DNA of 64,000 nt from SG8-30 sp963710135 (GCA_963710135.1 CAVPYY010000006.1:1178001-1242000), one strand, 5' to 3'; shown: positions 1 to 10,550, numbered from the stretch's first letter. The notes: generated by a model from the letters alone, not told the origin. Numbers and translations: made by a program.

Positions 1-1
1 C

Positions 2-1756
2 GGCGGCGCTGAGACGGCTGCACCCGCCGAGCCCGCGGGAATAAAGGTCTACAAGCACTCGCTCGACGAATCCCCGTCCAGCCTCGATCCCGTGCAGGCG
101 GCCAACGTCTACGCCAATCACGTCGTCATCAACGCCTACGACACCCTGTTTTCCTACAAGTACCTCGCCCGTCCGTACGAGCTGAAACCCAATCTGGCCA
201 ACGGCTGGCCGGAAATCTCCGACGACAATATGGAGTACACCATCCGGATCAAGCCCGGGGTGTACTTCGTCGACGATCCCGCCTTTCCGGGCGGCATCGG
301 ACGCGAGCTGGTGGCCGACGACATCGTCTACTCGCTCAAGCGGCACTTCGACCCCACCACCCGCGCGCAGGGCGCCTGGCTCTGGCAGGGTCGCATCGCG
401 GGGCTCGATGAGTGGAAGGAGCAGGGCTCCGACTACTCCCGCGAGGTCGAGGGCCTGCGCGCGCTGGACCGGTACACACTGTTCATACGGCTCACGCAGC
501 CGTATCCACAGCTACTCGACACCCTCGCGCAGGGTTACTCCTCCATCGTGCCCCGCGAGGCGGTGGAGCACTACGGACGCGAATTCGCGGTCCGCCCGGT
601 CGGTTCCGGACCGTTCCGCGTCGTCTACTACGACACCTCGCGCATCACCATGGAGCGCAACCCCAAGTTCCGCAAGGAGCCGGTGGATCTCGAAGCCGAG
701 GGCTACGATCCCGCGACGCAGGGCAGCTTTGGACTGGAACGCATACAGGGCCGCTCCCCGCCGTTCGTCGACCGGCTGGACATCTATTTCATCGGCGAGA
801 CGTCGGCACGCTGGAGCTCGTTCAGCAAGGGCGACGAGGTCCAGTACACCACGGTGCCGAACGAGCAGTTCGACCGGGTGCTGGCGTCGCGCCATCCGGT
901 GAGCCTCAAGCCGGAGTACGCCGAACGCTACTACTCGTTTGCCGGCGTGGAGGCGGGATTCATCTTCCAGACCTTCAACATGGCCTTCCCGGAGTTCGGC
1001 TACAACCAGGACCCGGAACGGGAGCGCCGCAACAAGGCGTTGCGCTGCGCCATCCTCAAGTCCTTCGACTGGGAGGCGCGCAACGAGAGTTTCTACGGCG
1101 GCATCGGTGCAGTGTTCCCGGGAATCATCACGCCCACGGTCCCCGAGTTCGACCCGGACCTGTCGCGCGACAGCGTCACGCGTGACGTCGAAGGCGCGAA
1201 GCGGCTGCTGGCCGAGAACGGCTGGAACGCGGACAACCTGCCGGTGATCACCTACGGCGGCACGGCGGGCGTGCTGAACCGGCTGATCTTCGAACAGTTC
1301 CGCGCCTGGCTGGCCCAGATCGGCTACCCGCCGGAGAAAGTGGTACTCAAGCAGTACGCCACCTTCGGCGACATCAGCAAGGCCTGGAAGCAGAGTGAGC
1401 TGCCCTGGGTCGCGAAGGGCTGGGGGCTCGACTATCCCGACGCCGAGAACACGCTGCAGCTCTTCTATGGCCCGAATGGTTCGCCCGGCTCGAACGACGC
1501 CAACTGGCGCAACGACGAGTTCGACGAGTTGTTTCGCCGCACCAAGGTGATGCTGCCCTCGCCGGAGCGCACCGAGCTGTACCGCCGCATGAACCAGCTG
1601 GTCATCGACGACTGCGTTGCGGCCACCGGCCTGTCGCGCACCCGCGTGCACCTGTGGCACCGCAACGTGATCGCCCTCCCCGACCGCGAGATCGTCGGCG
1701 GATTCTCCCTCAAGTACGTGGACGTGCTGCCCCGCGGCGAGCGCGCCGGGTCCTGA
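2..1756 (+). CDS. Peptide/nickel-type ABC transporter substrate-binding protein (5' end outside window)
   Basis: Periplasmic solute receptor of an Opp/Dpp-type importer (SBP_bac_5 family). The frame is already open at base 2, with the peptide AETAAPAEPAGIKVYKHSLD before the first internal Met, so the true start and signal peptide lie upstream. About 584 residues are visible. Family signatures include the early NLANGWPEIS segment, the YTIRIKPGVYFVDD block and the GSGPFRVVYYD segment. The stop is two bases before the permease start, and the next four genes are coupled to it, so this is the receptor for the downstream complex. The ligand cannot be read from the sequence; di/oligopeptides are the usual substrates, with microcin C-like or sugar ligands as alternatives. 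Confidence 0.93.
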   Translation, partial: GGAETAAPAEPAGIKVYKHSLDESPSSLDPVQAANVYANHVVINAYDTLFSYKYLARPYELKPNLANGWPEISDDNMEYTIRIKPGVYFVDDPAFPGGIGRELVADDIVYSLKRHFDPTTRAQGAWLWQGRIAGLDEWKEQGSDYSREVEGLRALDRYTLFIRLTQPYPQLLDTLAQGYSSIVPREAVEHYGREFAVRPVGSGPFRVVYYDTSRITMERNPKFRKEPVDLEAEGYDPATQGSFGLERIQGRSPPFVDRLDIYFIGETSARWSSFSKGDEVQYTTVPNEQFDRVLASRHPVSLKPEYAERYYSFAGVEAGFIFQTFNMAFPEFGYNQDPERERRNKALRCAILKSFDWEARNESFYGGIGAVFPGIITPTVPEFDPDLSRDSVTRDVEGAKRLLAENGWNADNLPVITYGGTAGVLNRLIFEQFRAWLAQIGYPPEKVVLKQYATFGDISKAWKQSELPWVAKGWGLDYPDAENTLQLFYGPNGSPGSNDANWRNDEFDELFRRTKVMLPSPERTELYRRMNQLVIDDCVAATGLSRTRVHLWHRNVIALPDREIVGGFSLKYVDVLPRGERAGS

Positions 1757-1758
1757 TC

Positions 1759-2712
1759 ATGGAAATGCTGCAGTACACCCTTCGCAAGCTCGCCGCCGGC
1801 ATTCCGCTGATGCTCGGCGTGACCTTCATCAGCTTCCTGCTGATGGTCTACTTCGGGCCTGACCAGACCTACCAGCTGCTCGGCAAGAACCCGACGCCGG
1901 AGCAGATCGCCGAAGTGCGTCACCAGCTCGGCTATGACCAGCCGTTCGTCAAGCGCTACGCGGACTATCTGCGTGAACTCGCAACGCTCGATTTTGGATT
2001 CTCGAACTCGACCGGGGAGCAGGTGGGGACAATTCTCAAGCGGACCATCCCGGTGTCGCTGGCGCTGATCCTGCCAGGCTTCGTCATCGGCAACCTGCTG
2101 GCCATCATGCTGGCGCTGGTGGCTGCGAACTATCGCAGCGGCTGGATCGACAAGACCATCATGGGCTTCTCGGTCGTCGGCATGAGCATCAGCTTCTTGA
2201 TCGTGGTGATCGCGTTCCAGATCATATTTTCGTCCGCGGACGGTCTGGGGATCTTTCCGGTGCGCGGCTGGAACGTCACCTCGCTAGGCACCTATTTCGA
2301 ATACATCGCGGTCCCCACCATGGCGACGGTGTTCGTCTCGCTGGGCTACAACACGCGCTTCTACCGCTCGGTGATCGTCGAGGAGATGACCCGCGACCAC
2401 GTGCGCACGGCGCGCGCCTTCGGCGTCCCGCCCGCCAAGCTGCTGTACCGCAACGTGCTGAAGAACTGCATGATCCCGATCATCACGCGCATCGTGTTCT
2501 CCATCCCGCTGATCGTCATCAGCGGCGCGCTCATCGTGGAGAGCTATTTCGGCATTCCAGGTGTCGGCAAGGTGACCTTCGACGCCATCACCACCGGTGA
2601 CCAGCCGGTACTGAAGGCCGTGGTCGGCCTGACGGCACTGCTGTTCGTGCTGGCGCAACTGGTCACCGACATCCTCTACCGGGCCGTCGACCCGCGGGTA
2701 TCGCTGAAATGA
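1759..2712 (+). CDS. ABC transporter permease, DppB/OppB type
   Basis: First inner-membrane permease of the peptide importer, 317 residues. The ATG at 1759 follows the receptor stop by two bases; a longer in-frame extension runs back into the receptor gene and is not needed. The protein opens with the typical MEMLQYTLRKLAAGIPLMLG, a cytoplasmic basic end followed by TM1. The EAA coupling loop reads RTARAFGVPPAKLLYRNVLK near residue 220. A large periplasmic loop between TM1 and TM2 is as in OppB. The stop overlaps the next start as ATGA, so it is translationally coupled to the second permease. Confidence 0.95.
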   Translation: MEMLQYTLRKLAAGIPLMLGVTFISFLLMVYFGPDQTYQLLGKNPTPEQIAEVRHQLGYDQPFVKRYADYLRELATLDFGFSNSTGEQVGTILKRTIPVSLALILPGFVIGNLLAIMLALVAANYRSGWIDKTIMGFSVVGMSISFLIVVIAFQIIFSSADGLGIFPVRGWNVTSLGTYFEYIAVPTMATVFVSLGYNTRFYRSVIVEEMTRDHVRTARAFGVPPAKLLYRNVLKNCMIPIITRIVFSIPLIVISGALIVESYFGIPGVGKVTFDAITTGDQPVLKAVVGLTALLFVLAQLVTDILYRAVDPRVSLK

Positions 2713-3622
2713 GCGTTGAATCGACCGACGTCCTGCCGGCCGGCGCCACCGACGCCACGACGACCGCTGCGGCCGCCCGGCGGCAGACCCTGTGGACCAA
2801 GGCGATCTGGAAGCTCAGACGCGATCGGGCCGGCATGATCGGGCTCGCGGTCGTGCTCGTCTATTTCGTCGCGGCGCTCGGCGTCTGGTTCGGCTGGTGG
2901 GCCACCGGCTGGGCCGAAGTCGATGGCGGCAAATGGGAGCCGGCGTCCGCCACGCACTGGTTCGGCACCAACCTCATCGGCCAGGACATCTACCAGCGCT
3001 CGATCTACAGCATTGCGACCGCCTTCGAGATCGGCCTGGTGGTCGCGGTACTTTCGACACTACTTGGTGCCGCGCTCGGCGCCATGGCGGGGTTCTTCAG
3101 CGGCCGCTTCACCGACGAGGCGATCGTCTGGCTGATGGGCGTGCTCGACTCGATTCCGTTCTACCTGCTGGTGGCCGCGATCGCCTTCGCGCTCGAAGGC
3201 AATCCCTACGCCATGCACGTGGCGATGATCGTGACCTTCTGGATCACGACGGCCCGCCTGGTCCGCGGCGAAGTGATCAAGCTCAAGAACCTGGATTTCG
3301 TCGAGGCGGCCCACGCCATCGGCGTGTCCGAGTACACCATCATCTTCCGGCACATCATCCCGAACACGCTGCACATCCTGCTGGTGCAGTCGACCATCAC
3401 CTTCGTCGCCGCGATCAAGTCGGAGGTGATCCTCAGCTTCCTCGGCCTCGGCGTGAAGGACGGCATGAGCTGGGGCCTGATGATCTCCGAGAGCACGCTG
3501 GAGGTGCTGGCTGGCTTCTTCAACAACTTCCTGGCCGCATCGCTGCTGATGTTCGGACTGGTGATGGCCTTCAACATGTTCTCCGATGCCCTGCAGGACG
3601 CGCTGGACCCGAGGAAGGTGTC

Positions 3623-3626
<4 letters not shown>
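2709..3626 (+). CDS. ABC transporter permease, DppC/OppC type
   Basis: Second inner-membrane permease of the importer, 305 residues. It has the long N-terminal cytoplasmic tail of the family (residues 1-40, Ala/Thr-rich), then TM1, and the HWFGTNLIGQDIYQRSIY segment that precedes the permease core in DppC proteins. The EAA loop reads EAAHAIGVSEYTIIFRHIIP. Start and stop both overlap neighbours as ATGA (2709-2712 and 3623-3626), so subunits B, C and D should be made in fixed ratio. Confidence 0.95.
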
Positions 3627-4600
<974 letters not shown>

Positions 4601-4608
4601 GGACCGCC

Positions 4609-5583
4609 GTGGCCAACCTGCTCGAAGTCGAGAACCTGCAGAAGTACTTCCCCGTTCGCGGCGGGCTGCTCCGGCGCGTCGTGGCGAACGTCAAGGCCGT
4701 GGATGGCGTGAGCTTCTCGCTTGCCGCCGGCAAGACGCTGGGGCTGGTCGGTGAATCGGGCTGCGGCAAGTCGACGCTGGGCCGGGCCATCCTGCAGCTG
4801 CAGCGTCCGACCGGCGGCAAGGTGACGCTGGACGGCCAGGAGCTGACGTCGCTGAGCCGCGATCGCCTGCTCGCCATGCGCCGCGAGATGCAGATCATCT
4901 TCCAGGATCCGTTCGCCTCGCTGAGTCCGCGACGCACCGTGGCGCAGACCATCCGCGAGCCGCTCGACGTGCACCGCATCGGGACCTCGGCGGAGCGTGA
5001 CCGCAAGGTCGAAGAGCTGCTCCAGGTCGTCGGCATGCGCCCGCAGGTGATGGATCGCTATCCGCACGAGTTTTCCGGCGGCCAGCGCCAGCGCATCGGC
5101 ATCGCCCGGGCACTGGCGCTCAACCCCAAATTGATCGTCGCCGACGAGCCGGTGTCGGCGCTCGACGTCTCGGTGCGCGCACAGGTACTGAACCTGATCG
5201 CCCGCCTGCAGCGCGAGCACGGCATCGCCTTCCTGTTCATTTCGCACGACCTGTCCGTGGTCGAGCACGTCAGCGACCACGTCGGCGTGATGTACCTGGG
5301 CAAGCTGGTGGAACTGGCGCCCGCGAAGGAGATCTACCGCGATCCCCGGCACCCCTATACCCAGGCCTTGCTGTCGGCCGTGCCGGTGCCGGACCCGCAG
5401 CGCAAGTCGAAGCGCATCGTGCTGACCGGCGACGTGCCCTCGCCGATGAACCCGCCGCCGGGATGCCCGTTCCACAAGCGCTGCCCGAAAGTGATGGACG
5501 TCTGCTCTAAGGTGGTGCCGCCGGTCATCGACGTCGGCAGCGCCGAGCGGCCGCACCGGGTCGCCTGCCACCTCTACACCTGA
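4609..5583 (+). CDS. Peptide ABC transporter ATP-binding protein, DppF/OppF type
   Basis: Second ATPase of the importer, 324 residues, expected to pair with the preceding DppD-type subunit. It starts at GTG 4609, eight bases after the previous stop, with GAGGA just upstream. Walker A GESGCGKS, the Q-loop FQDPFASLSPR, signature FSGGQRQR and Walker B LIVADEPVSALD are all present. The C-terminal Cys-rich motif is CPFHKRCPKVMDVC. It is the last gene of the operon and converges on rlmE with 33 bp between stops. Confidence 0.95.
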   Translation: MANLLEVENLQKYFPVRGGLLRRVVANVKAVDGVSFSLAAGKTLGLVGESGCGKSTLGRAILQLQRPTGGKVTLDGQELTSLSRDRLLAMRREMQIIFQDPFASLSPRRTVAQTIREPLDVHRIGTSAERDRKVEELLQVVGMRPQVMDRYPHEFSGGQRQRIGIARALALNPKLIVADEPVSALDVSVRAQVLNLIARLQREHGIAFLFISHDLSVVEHVSDHVGVMYLGKLVELAPAKEIYRDPRHPYTQALLSAVPVPDPQRKSKRIVLTGDVPSPMNPPPGCPFHKRCPKVMDVCSKVVPPVIDVGSAERPHRVACHLYT

Positions 5584-5616
5584 GCCAGCGGCCGGTCACG
5601 ACGACGGCCGACGACC

Positions 5617-6270
5617 TCAGCCCTTGAAACCCCGGGCAACCAGATAGACCTCGCGGGAGCGGGGCCGGGAGGCGCGCGGCTTGCGGATCGATACCTTGTC
5701 GAAAGCGGCGCGCAGCTCCTTCAGGTAGGCGTCCGAGCCCTCGCCCTGGAACAGCTTCGCAACGAAGACGCCGCCGGGCTTGAGCACGCGGCGCACCATG
5801 TCGAGCGCCAGCTCCAGCAGGTAGATCGAGGCGGCCTGGTCGGCCGACTTGATGCCGCCGATGTTGGGCGCGATGTCCGACATCACCAGGTCGGCCTTGC
5901 GATCGCCGAGCCGCTCGAGGATCTCCGCCAGGACCGACTCCTCGCGGAAGTCGCCCTGGATGAACTCCACGCCCGGCAGCGGATCCATCGGCAGGATGTC
6001 GGTGGCGAGCACCCTGCCCTTGGCGCCGACCAGCGGGGCGGCCACCTGTGACCAGCCGCCCGGCGCGGAGCCCAGGTCCACCACCAGCATTCCCGGGCCG
6101 AGCAGGCGGTCCTTCTCGTTGAGCTCGAGCAGCTTGTAGGCCGAGCGCGAGCGGTAGCCGTCCTTCTGCGCCTGCTTGACGTAAGGGTCGTTGACGTGTT
6201 CCTGCAGCCAACGGCCGCTGCTCTTCGATCGCGCCAAGAAAGCCTCCGGGTTCGTGGGTGCCGCCTGCAC
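5617..6270 (-). CDS. rlmE: 23S rRNA (uridine-2552) 2'-O-methyltransferase RlmE (FtsJ/RrmJ)
   Basis: SAM-dependent 2'-O-methylation of U2552 in the A-loop of 23S rRNA, a late step in 50S assembly. It is 217 residues, close to the E. coli length. The K-D-K-E catalytic tetrad is visible in SAYKLLE, VMSDIAPN, FVAKLFQG and SREVYLV; the SAM site is VVDLGSAPGGWSQ. The start is GTG at 6270; an in-frame TAG lies just upstream, so no longer protein is possible. It is divergent from the FAD oxidoreductase gene with 85 bp between starts. Confidence 0.96.
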   Translation of the reverse strand: MQAAPTNPEAFLARSKSSGRWLQEHVNDPYVKQAQKDGYRSRSAYKLLELNEKDRLLGPGMLVVDLGSAPGGWSQVAAPLVGAKGRVLATDILPMDPLPGVEFIQGDFREESVLAEILERLGDRKADLVMSDIAPNIGGIKSADQAASIYLLELALDMVRRVLKPGGVFVAKLFQGEGSDAYLKELRAAFDKVSIRKPRASRPRSREVYLVARGFKG

Positions 6271-6355
6271 GGGTCGCTATGGGCGGCGATCCAAGGTGGC
6301 TACAATCAGCGAGCCATTGTATGCCTCTGCCGGAGACACCGGCCAGGAACCGGGC

Positions 6356-8005
6356 ATGATCCGCATCACCGAACTGTCGTTGCCCCTCGATCACCCCGAC
6401 GAAGCCCTGCGCCAGGCGATCGTCGCCCGTCTCGGCATCGCCGACTCGGATCTGCTCGACTTCACGGTCTTCAAGCGCAGCTACGACGCGCGCAAGAAGA
6501 ACAGCACCATCGTGTTCGTGTACATCGTCGACGTCGAGGTCCGCGATGAAGCGGCCTTGCTCCAGCGCATGCACCACGATATTCATGTGCGCCGCGCCCC
6601 GGATACCAGCTATCACCCGGTTGGCCATGCGCCCAAGGTGCTGCGGGAACGGCCGGTGGTCGTCGGCTTCGGTCCCTGTGGACTGTTCGCGGCGCTGTTG
6701 CTTGCGCAGATGGGATTCAAGCCGATCGTGCTCGAGCGTGGCCGCGACGTGCGCCGGCGGACCCAGGACACCTGGGGACTGTGGCGCAAGCGCACCCTGG
6801 ATCCGGAGTCGAACGTGCAATTCGGCGAGGGCGGCGCGGGACTGTTCTCCGACGGCAAGCTCTACAGCCAGATCAAGGACCCGAAGTTCTACGGCCGCAA
6901 GGTCATGCACGAGTTCGTGCGCGCCGGCGCGCCGGCCGAGATCCTGTACGTCAGCAAGCCGCACATCGGCACCTTCCGCCTGACCGGCGTGGTCGCGGCG
7001 ATGCGCAACGAGATCCTGTCGCTCGGCGGTGAGGTGCGCTTCGAGAGCCACGTCACCGACCTGCTGCTCGAGGACGGCCGGATCGAGGGCGTAGTCCTGA
7101 CTGGCGGCGAGATCGTGCGAAGCCGCCACGTGGTGCTGGCGCTCGGCCACAGCTCGCGCGATACATTCCGGATGCTGGAGCGGCGCGGCGTGTTCATGGA
7201 GGCCAAGCCGTTCTCGATCGGCTTTCGGGTGGAGCACCCGCAGTCGCTCATCGACCGCGCCCGCCTCGGCAAGTACGCCGGGCATCCGGCGCTGGGTGCT
7301 GCGGACTACAAGCTGGTGCATCACGCCCGCAACGGCCGCGCGGTCTACAGCTTCTGCATGTGTCCCGGCGGGACCGTGGTCGCGGCCACCTCCGAGCCCG
7401 GCCGCGTCGTCACCAACGGCATGAGCCAGTATTCGCGCAAGGAGCGCAACGCCAACGCCGGCATCGTCGTCGGCATCTCGCCCGACAAGGATTTTCCCGG
7501 CGGTCCACTGGCGGGAGTCGAGCTGCAGGAACGGCTCGAGTCGCACGCCTTCGAGCTCGGCGGGGGCAACTACAACGCGCCGGGACAGCTGGTGGGCGAC
7601 TTCGTGCGCGGCACGGCCTCGACGGAGTTCGGTGAGGTGCTGCCGTCCTACAAGCCGGGCGTCACGCTGTGCGACCTCGGCTCGGCGCTGCCGGACTACG
7701 CCATCGAAGCCATTCGGGAGGCGATGCCGGCGTTTGGCCGGCAGATCCGGGGATTCGATCGCGAGGACGCGATTTTCACGGGTGTGGAGACGCGGACCTC
7801 GTCGCCGCTCAGGATCACCCGCGACGATTCGACATTGCAGAGCCGCAACGTCCGCGGCCTGTATCCGGGAGGTGAAGGGGCCGGTTACGCGGGCGGCATT
7901 CTCTCCGCGGGAGTCGACGGCATCCGCATCGCCGAGGCGGTGGCGCGATCGATCATCGATGGCGCGGGTACGGGCGCGCCCGGCAGGACCGCGGCGCGCG
8001 CATGA
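6356..8005 (+). CDS. NAD(P)/FAD-dependent dehydrogenase, COG2509 family
   Basis: Predicted cytosolic FAD-dependent oxidoreductase of 549 residues. Residues 1-95 form the small N-terminal domain typical of COG2509; the Rossmann FAD site follows as VVVGFGPCGLFAALLLAQMG. The C-terminal FAD-contacting segment reads LYPGGEGAGYAGGILSAGVD. The ATG at 6356 opens the conserved domain; the in-frame sequence further upstream overlaps rlmE. No substrate is known for this family. The stop overlaps the next start as ATGA, so it is coupled to an RNA methyltransferase, which hints at, but does not prove, an RNA-related role. Confidence 0.88.
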   Translation: MIRITELSLPLDHPDEALRQAIVARLGIADSDLLDFTVFKRSYDARKKNSTIVFVYIVDVEVRDEAALLQRMHHDIHVRRAPDTSYHPVGHAPKVLRERPVVVGFGPCGLFAALLLAQMGFKPIVLERGRDVRRRTQDTWGLWRKRTLDPESNVQFGEGGAGLFSDGKLYSQIKDPKFYGRKVMHEFVRAGAPAEILYVSKPHIGTFRLTGVVAAMRNEILSLGGEVRFESHVTDLLLEDGRIEGVVLTGGEIVRSRHVVLALGHSSRDTFRMLERRGVFMEAKPFSIGFRVEHPQSLIDRARLGKYAGHPALGAADYKLVHHARNGRAVYSFCMCPGGTVVAATSEPGRVVTNGMSQYSRKERNANAGIVVGISPDKDFPGGPLAGVELQERLESHAFELGGGNYNAPGQLVGDFVRGTASTEFGEVLPSYKPGVTLCDLGSALPDYAIEAIREAMPAFGRQIRGFDREDAIFTGVETRTSSPLRITRDDSTLQSRNVRGLYPGGEGAGYAGGILSAGVDGIRIAEAVARSIIDGAGTGAPGRTAARA

Positions 8006-8727
8006 AGCTCGACGACGTCCGCAAGCTGCAGCAGAAGAAGTTCCGCGAGGCGCTCGGGCACTTCCTGGTCGAGGGCGAGCACCTCGTGCTCGAACTGCAG
8101 AAGGCGGCGCGCGATGAGCCCGCACTGCGCGCCTCCAGGCTGTATGTGACCAAGAAACACGCCGGCTGGGCCAGCCCGTTCGAGACCCAGGTGATCAGCG
8201 ACCTGCAGCTGCAGCGCATCTCGGACACGCGCAGCCCGCAGGGCATCGTCGCCGTGGCGCCCATACTGCCCGCGCCGGCGCCACGCGCCGGGGAACGCGC
8301 CATCTACCTGCACGAGATCCAGGACCCCGGCAACCTCGGCACGATACTGCGCACGCTCGCCTGGTTCGGCGGCTTTCGCTGCCTGCTGGGGCCTGGCAGT
8401 GTCGACCCGCACAATCCCAAGGCCGTGCGCGCCAGCATGGGTGCGATCTTCCATGTTCCCGTCGAGGTCGACGTCGCGCTCGACTCGCTCGCGCCGCGCT
8501 ACCCGCGGATCGCATGCCTCGACCTCGGCGGCGCGAGCGTGCGATCGCAGGACTTCGGCGCACAGGACTGTTACGTGTTTGGCAACGAAGCACGCGGCCT
8601 GCCGGCGCAGTCGCTGACCGACGTTGGCGCAGTGCCGTTCACCGTGCCCGGCTGCGGCACGATCGAGTCGCTCAATCTCGCGGCAGTGGTGAACATGTGC
8701 GTCTACGAACTGGACTGCCGGCGCTGA
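8002..8727 (+). CDS. TrmH/SpoU-family RNA 2'-O-ribose methyltransferase
   Basis: SPOUT-class (trefoil-knot) RNA methyltransferase of 241 residues. The three family motifs are visible: motif 1 DPGNLGTILRTLAWFG with its Asn and Arg, motif 2 CYVFGNEARGLP, and motif 3 IESLNLAAVVNMCVYE. Residues 1-90 resemble the SpoU substrate-binding domain (KFREALGHFLVEGEHLV). The target nucleotide cannot be assigned. The ATG at 8002 is fixed by the overlap with the upstream gene. The stop is followed after 6 nt by a REP-like array and no T-tract terminator is seen. Confidence 0.9.
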   Translation: MKLDDVRKLQQKKFREALGHFLVEGEHLVLELQKAARDEPALRASRLYVTKKHAGWASPFETQVISDLQLQRISDTRSPQGIVAVAPILPAPAPRAGERAIYLHEIQDPGNLGTILRTLAWFGGFRCLLGPGSVDPHNPKAVRASMGAIFHVPVEVDVALDSLAPRYPRIACLDLGGASVRSQDFGAQDCYVFGNEARGLPAQSLTDVGAVPFTVPGCGTIESLNLAAVVNMCVYELDCRR

Positions 8728-8733
8728 AGAATC

Positions 8734-8991
8734 GGGACAGTCCCCTGCGGGGACAGTCCCCGAGGCACGCCTCACCAAGGGTGACTGCCCATCGCGCGGG
8801 TCGAGGACGACTGTAGGCCTCTTGCGAGCGACTTTGGCTCGGCGGAGCGAGCAAGAGGATCTACAGGAGTAGAGAGACCCGCGTACTGCGACCGTTACGC
8901 GGGGTGCCGCTAAGGGGACAGTCCCCTTTGGGGACAGTCCCCTGTGCCTGGGGACAGTCCCCACGACAGTGCCGCGTCAGGGGACAGTCCC
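8734..8991 (-). repeat. Composite REP-like element, copy C (inverted relative to copies A and B)
   Basis: This fills most of the 456-base gap between the methyltransferase and rhlE. Six G4/C4 units read GGGGACAGTCCCC on the plus strand (the first and last one base short): 8734-8745, 8749-8761, 8914-8926, 8930-8942, 8950-8962 and 8980-8991. They bracket an 89-nt imperfect hairpin at 8795-8883 bounded by CGCGGGTC and GACCCGCG. Its reverse complement matches the core at 31712-31800 nearly base for base. The outer 8-bp and inner stem arms are kept. Units lie on both sides of the core here, while copies A and B have them on one side only. No ORF in it is credible. Confidence 0.9.
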
Positions 8992-9026
8992 TGAGCGAAA
9001 GCCGCGCATTACCCGCCCGGTCCGTG

Positions 9027-9183
9027 TATAGTGCGCAGCAACAAATCAGGGTCGCGCGGTCAGCGCCCCCTTTGCTTCGAAGCCGACGCCCAGTCCGGGC
9101 CTGCTCGACTCAACACTCCTCTCGCTACTGACCGCCCCGGAGCAAGGCTCCGTGCAGCGAGTCAAGTTGCCAAGGAACATTAC
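9027..9183 (+). promoter_or_regulatory. Possible promoter and long leader of the rhlE-like gene
   Basis: A TATAGT hexamer with an upstream TG (9025-9032) could be an extended -10; no good -35 is seen. If it is used, the leader is about 145 nt. It contains a perfect 6-bp hairpin, CGGAGC-AAG-GCTCCG (9138-9152), 20 nt before AAGGA, the ribosome-binding site of the gene. Long structured leaders are common for DEAD-box helicase genes; the assignment here is inference. Confidence 0.3.
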
Positions 9184-10545
9184 ATGTCTTTTTCCGAACT
9201 CGGGCTCGAGCCCGAGCTGCTCAATGCCGTTGCCGCCAAGGGCTACGACACCCCTACTCCCATCCAGCGCCAGGCCGTCCCCGCGGTCCTCGGCGGCCGC
9301 GACGTGCTCGCGGGCGCCCAGACCGGCACCGGCAAGACGGCCGGCTTCGTCCTGCCGCTGCTGCAGATCCTCGGCAAGGCCGAGGGCCGCGCGCCGCGCG
9401 TGCTGGTGCTGACTCCTACCCGCGAGCTTGCCGCCCAGGTCGCGCAGAGCGCGAAGGACTACGGTGCGCACAAGAACCTGCGCACTCTGGTCGTCTTCGG
9501 CGGCGTTGGCGAAACGCCGCAGATCAACGCGCTGCGTTCGGGCTGCGACATCCTGGTGGCGACGCCGGGCCGTCTGCTCGATCTCGCCAACCGTCGCCTC
9601 GCCGACCTGTCCCAGGTCCGGCACTTCGTGCTGGACGAGGCGGATCGCATGCTCGACATGGGCTTCATCCACGACATCCGCCGCGTCATGCAAATGCTGC
9701 CGGCGGTGCGCCAGAACCTGATGTTCTCGGCCACCTACTCCGACGACATCCGCACGCTGGCCGCGCGGCTGCTGCAGGACCCGGTGCGCATCGACGTCGC
9801 GCCGCGCAACAGCACGGCCGAGCGCGTCGAACAGATCGCCTACCGCGTGCAGAAGGACCACAAGCGCCACCTGCTGGTGCACCTGTTCCAGAACGGCACC
9901 GGCGAGGAAGGTCCATGGACGCAGGCGCTGGTGTTCACGCGCACCAAGCATGGCGCCAACCGCCTCGCCGCGCAGCTCGACGGCGCCGGCATCCGCGCCG
10001 CCGCCATTCACGGCAACAAGAGCCAGGCCGCGCGCGTCAAGGCGCTGGCCGACTTCAAGGCGGGTCGCATCACCGCGCTGGTCGCCACTGAAGTGGCCTC
10101 CCGCGGTCTCGACATCAAGGAACTGCCGCAGGTCGTCAACTACGAGCTGCCGAACGTTCCCGAGGACTACGTGCACCGCATCGGTCGTACCGCCCGCGCG
10201 GGCGCCACCGGCCACGCGGTGTCGCTGGTCGCGCAGGACGAAGCCGGGCTGCTCAAGGACATCGAGCGCACCATGAAGCAGGCGATTCCTTTCAAGGAAG
10301 CGCCGCACTTCGCCATCACCCGTCAGGAAACGCCGGAGCCGCAGCGCGCCCCGCAGGCGCGGCCGGCCGGCCGCCCGGGCAGGCCCGCGCAGCGCCGCGA
10401 CGACCGGGGCGCGCCTGCCAAGCGCGATGCCCAGCCGTCCAAGCCGCAGGCCGCCAGCAAGTCCCCAGGCCGGCCGGGTGGCCCGAGGCGCTTCGGCGGC
10501 CGGGGTCCGGGCCGATCAACGGGCTTTCGCTCGGGTCGCGTCTAG
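9184..10545 (+). CDS. rhlE: DEAD-box ATP-dependent RNA helicase, RhlE type
   Basis: RNA helicase of 453 residues acting in ribosome assembly or RNA decay. All core motifs are intact: Q-motif TPIQRQAVP, motif I AQTGTGKT, Ia PTRELAAQ, II VLDEADRMLDMGF, III SAT, V ATEVASRGLDI and VI HRIGRTARAG. Residues from about 390 form a basic Pro/Arg/Gly/Gln tail, typical of RhlE and likely for RNA binding. ATG 9184 is chosen over longer frames because AAGGA sits 8 nt upstream and homology begins there (MSFSELGLEPELL). RhlE is preferred over DbpA/SrmB from the N-terminal motif and tail type. Confidence 0.93.
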   Translation: MSFSELGLEPELLNAVAAKGYDTPTPIQRQAVPAVLGGRDVLAGAQTGTGKTAGFVLPLLQILGKAEGRAPRVLVLTPTRELAAQVAQSAKDYGAHKNLRTLVVFGGVGETPQINALRSGCDILVATPGRLLDLANRRLADLSQVRHFVLDEADRMLDMGFIHDIRRVMQMLPAVRQNLMFSATYSDDIRTLAARLLQDPVRIDVAPRNSTAERVEQIAYRVQKDHKRHLLVHLFQNGTGEEGPWTQALVFTRTKHGANRLAAQLDGAGIRAAAIHGNKSQAARVKALADFKAGRITALVATEVASRGLDIKELPQVVNYELPNVPEDYVHRIGRTARAGATGHAVSLVAQDEAGLLKDIERTMKQAIPFKEAPHFAITRQETPEPQRAPQARPAGRPGRPAQRRDDRGAPAKRDAQPSKPQAASKSPGRPGGPRRFGGRGPGRSTGFRSGRV

Positions 10546-10550
10546 CGGGC

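Noticed and set aside
5525..8125. 866-residue open frame on the minus strand, and similar long antisense frames (512-1660, 3206-4561, 9046-10308)
   Set aside because: They lie opposite intact, well-recognised genes and are Arg/Ala/Gly/His-rich, the usual shadow of high-GC codon use. Only the rlmE part (5617-6270), in its own frame, is real.
8734..8991. CRISPR-like repeat array
   Set aside because: Units are only 13 nt, self-complementary and irregularly spaced, with no unique spacers of constant length and no cas genes.
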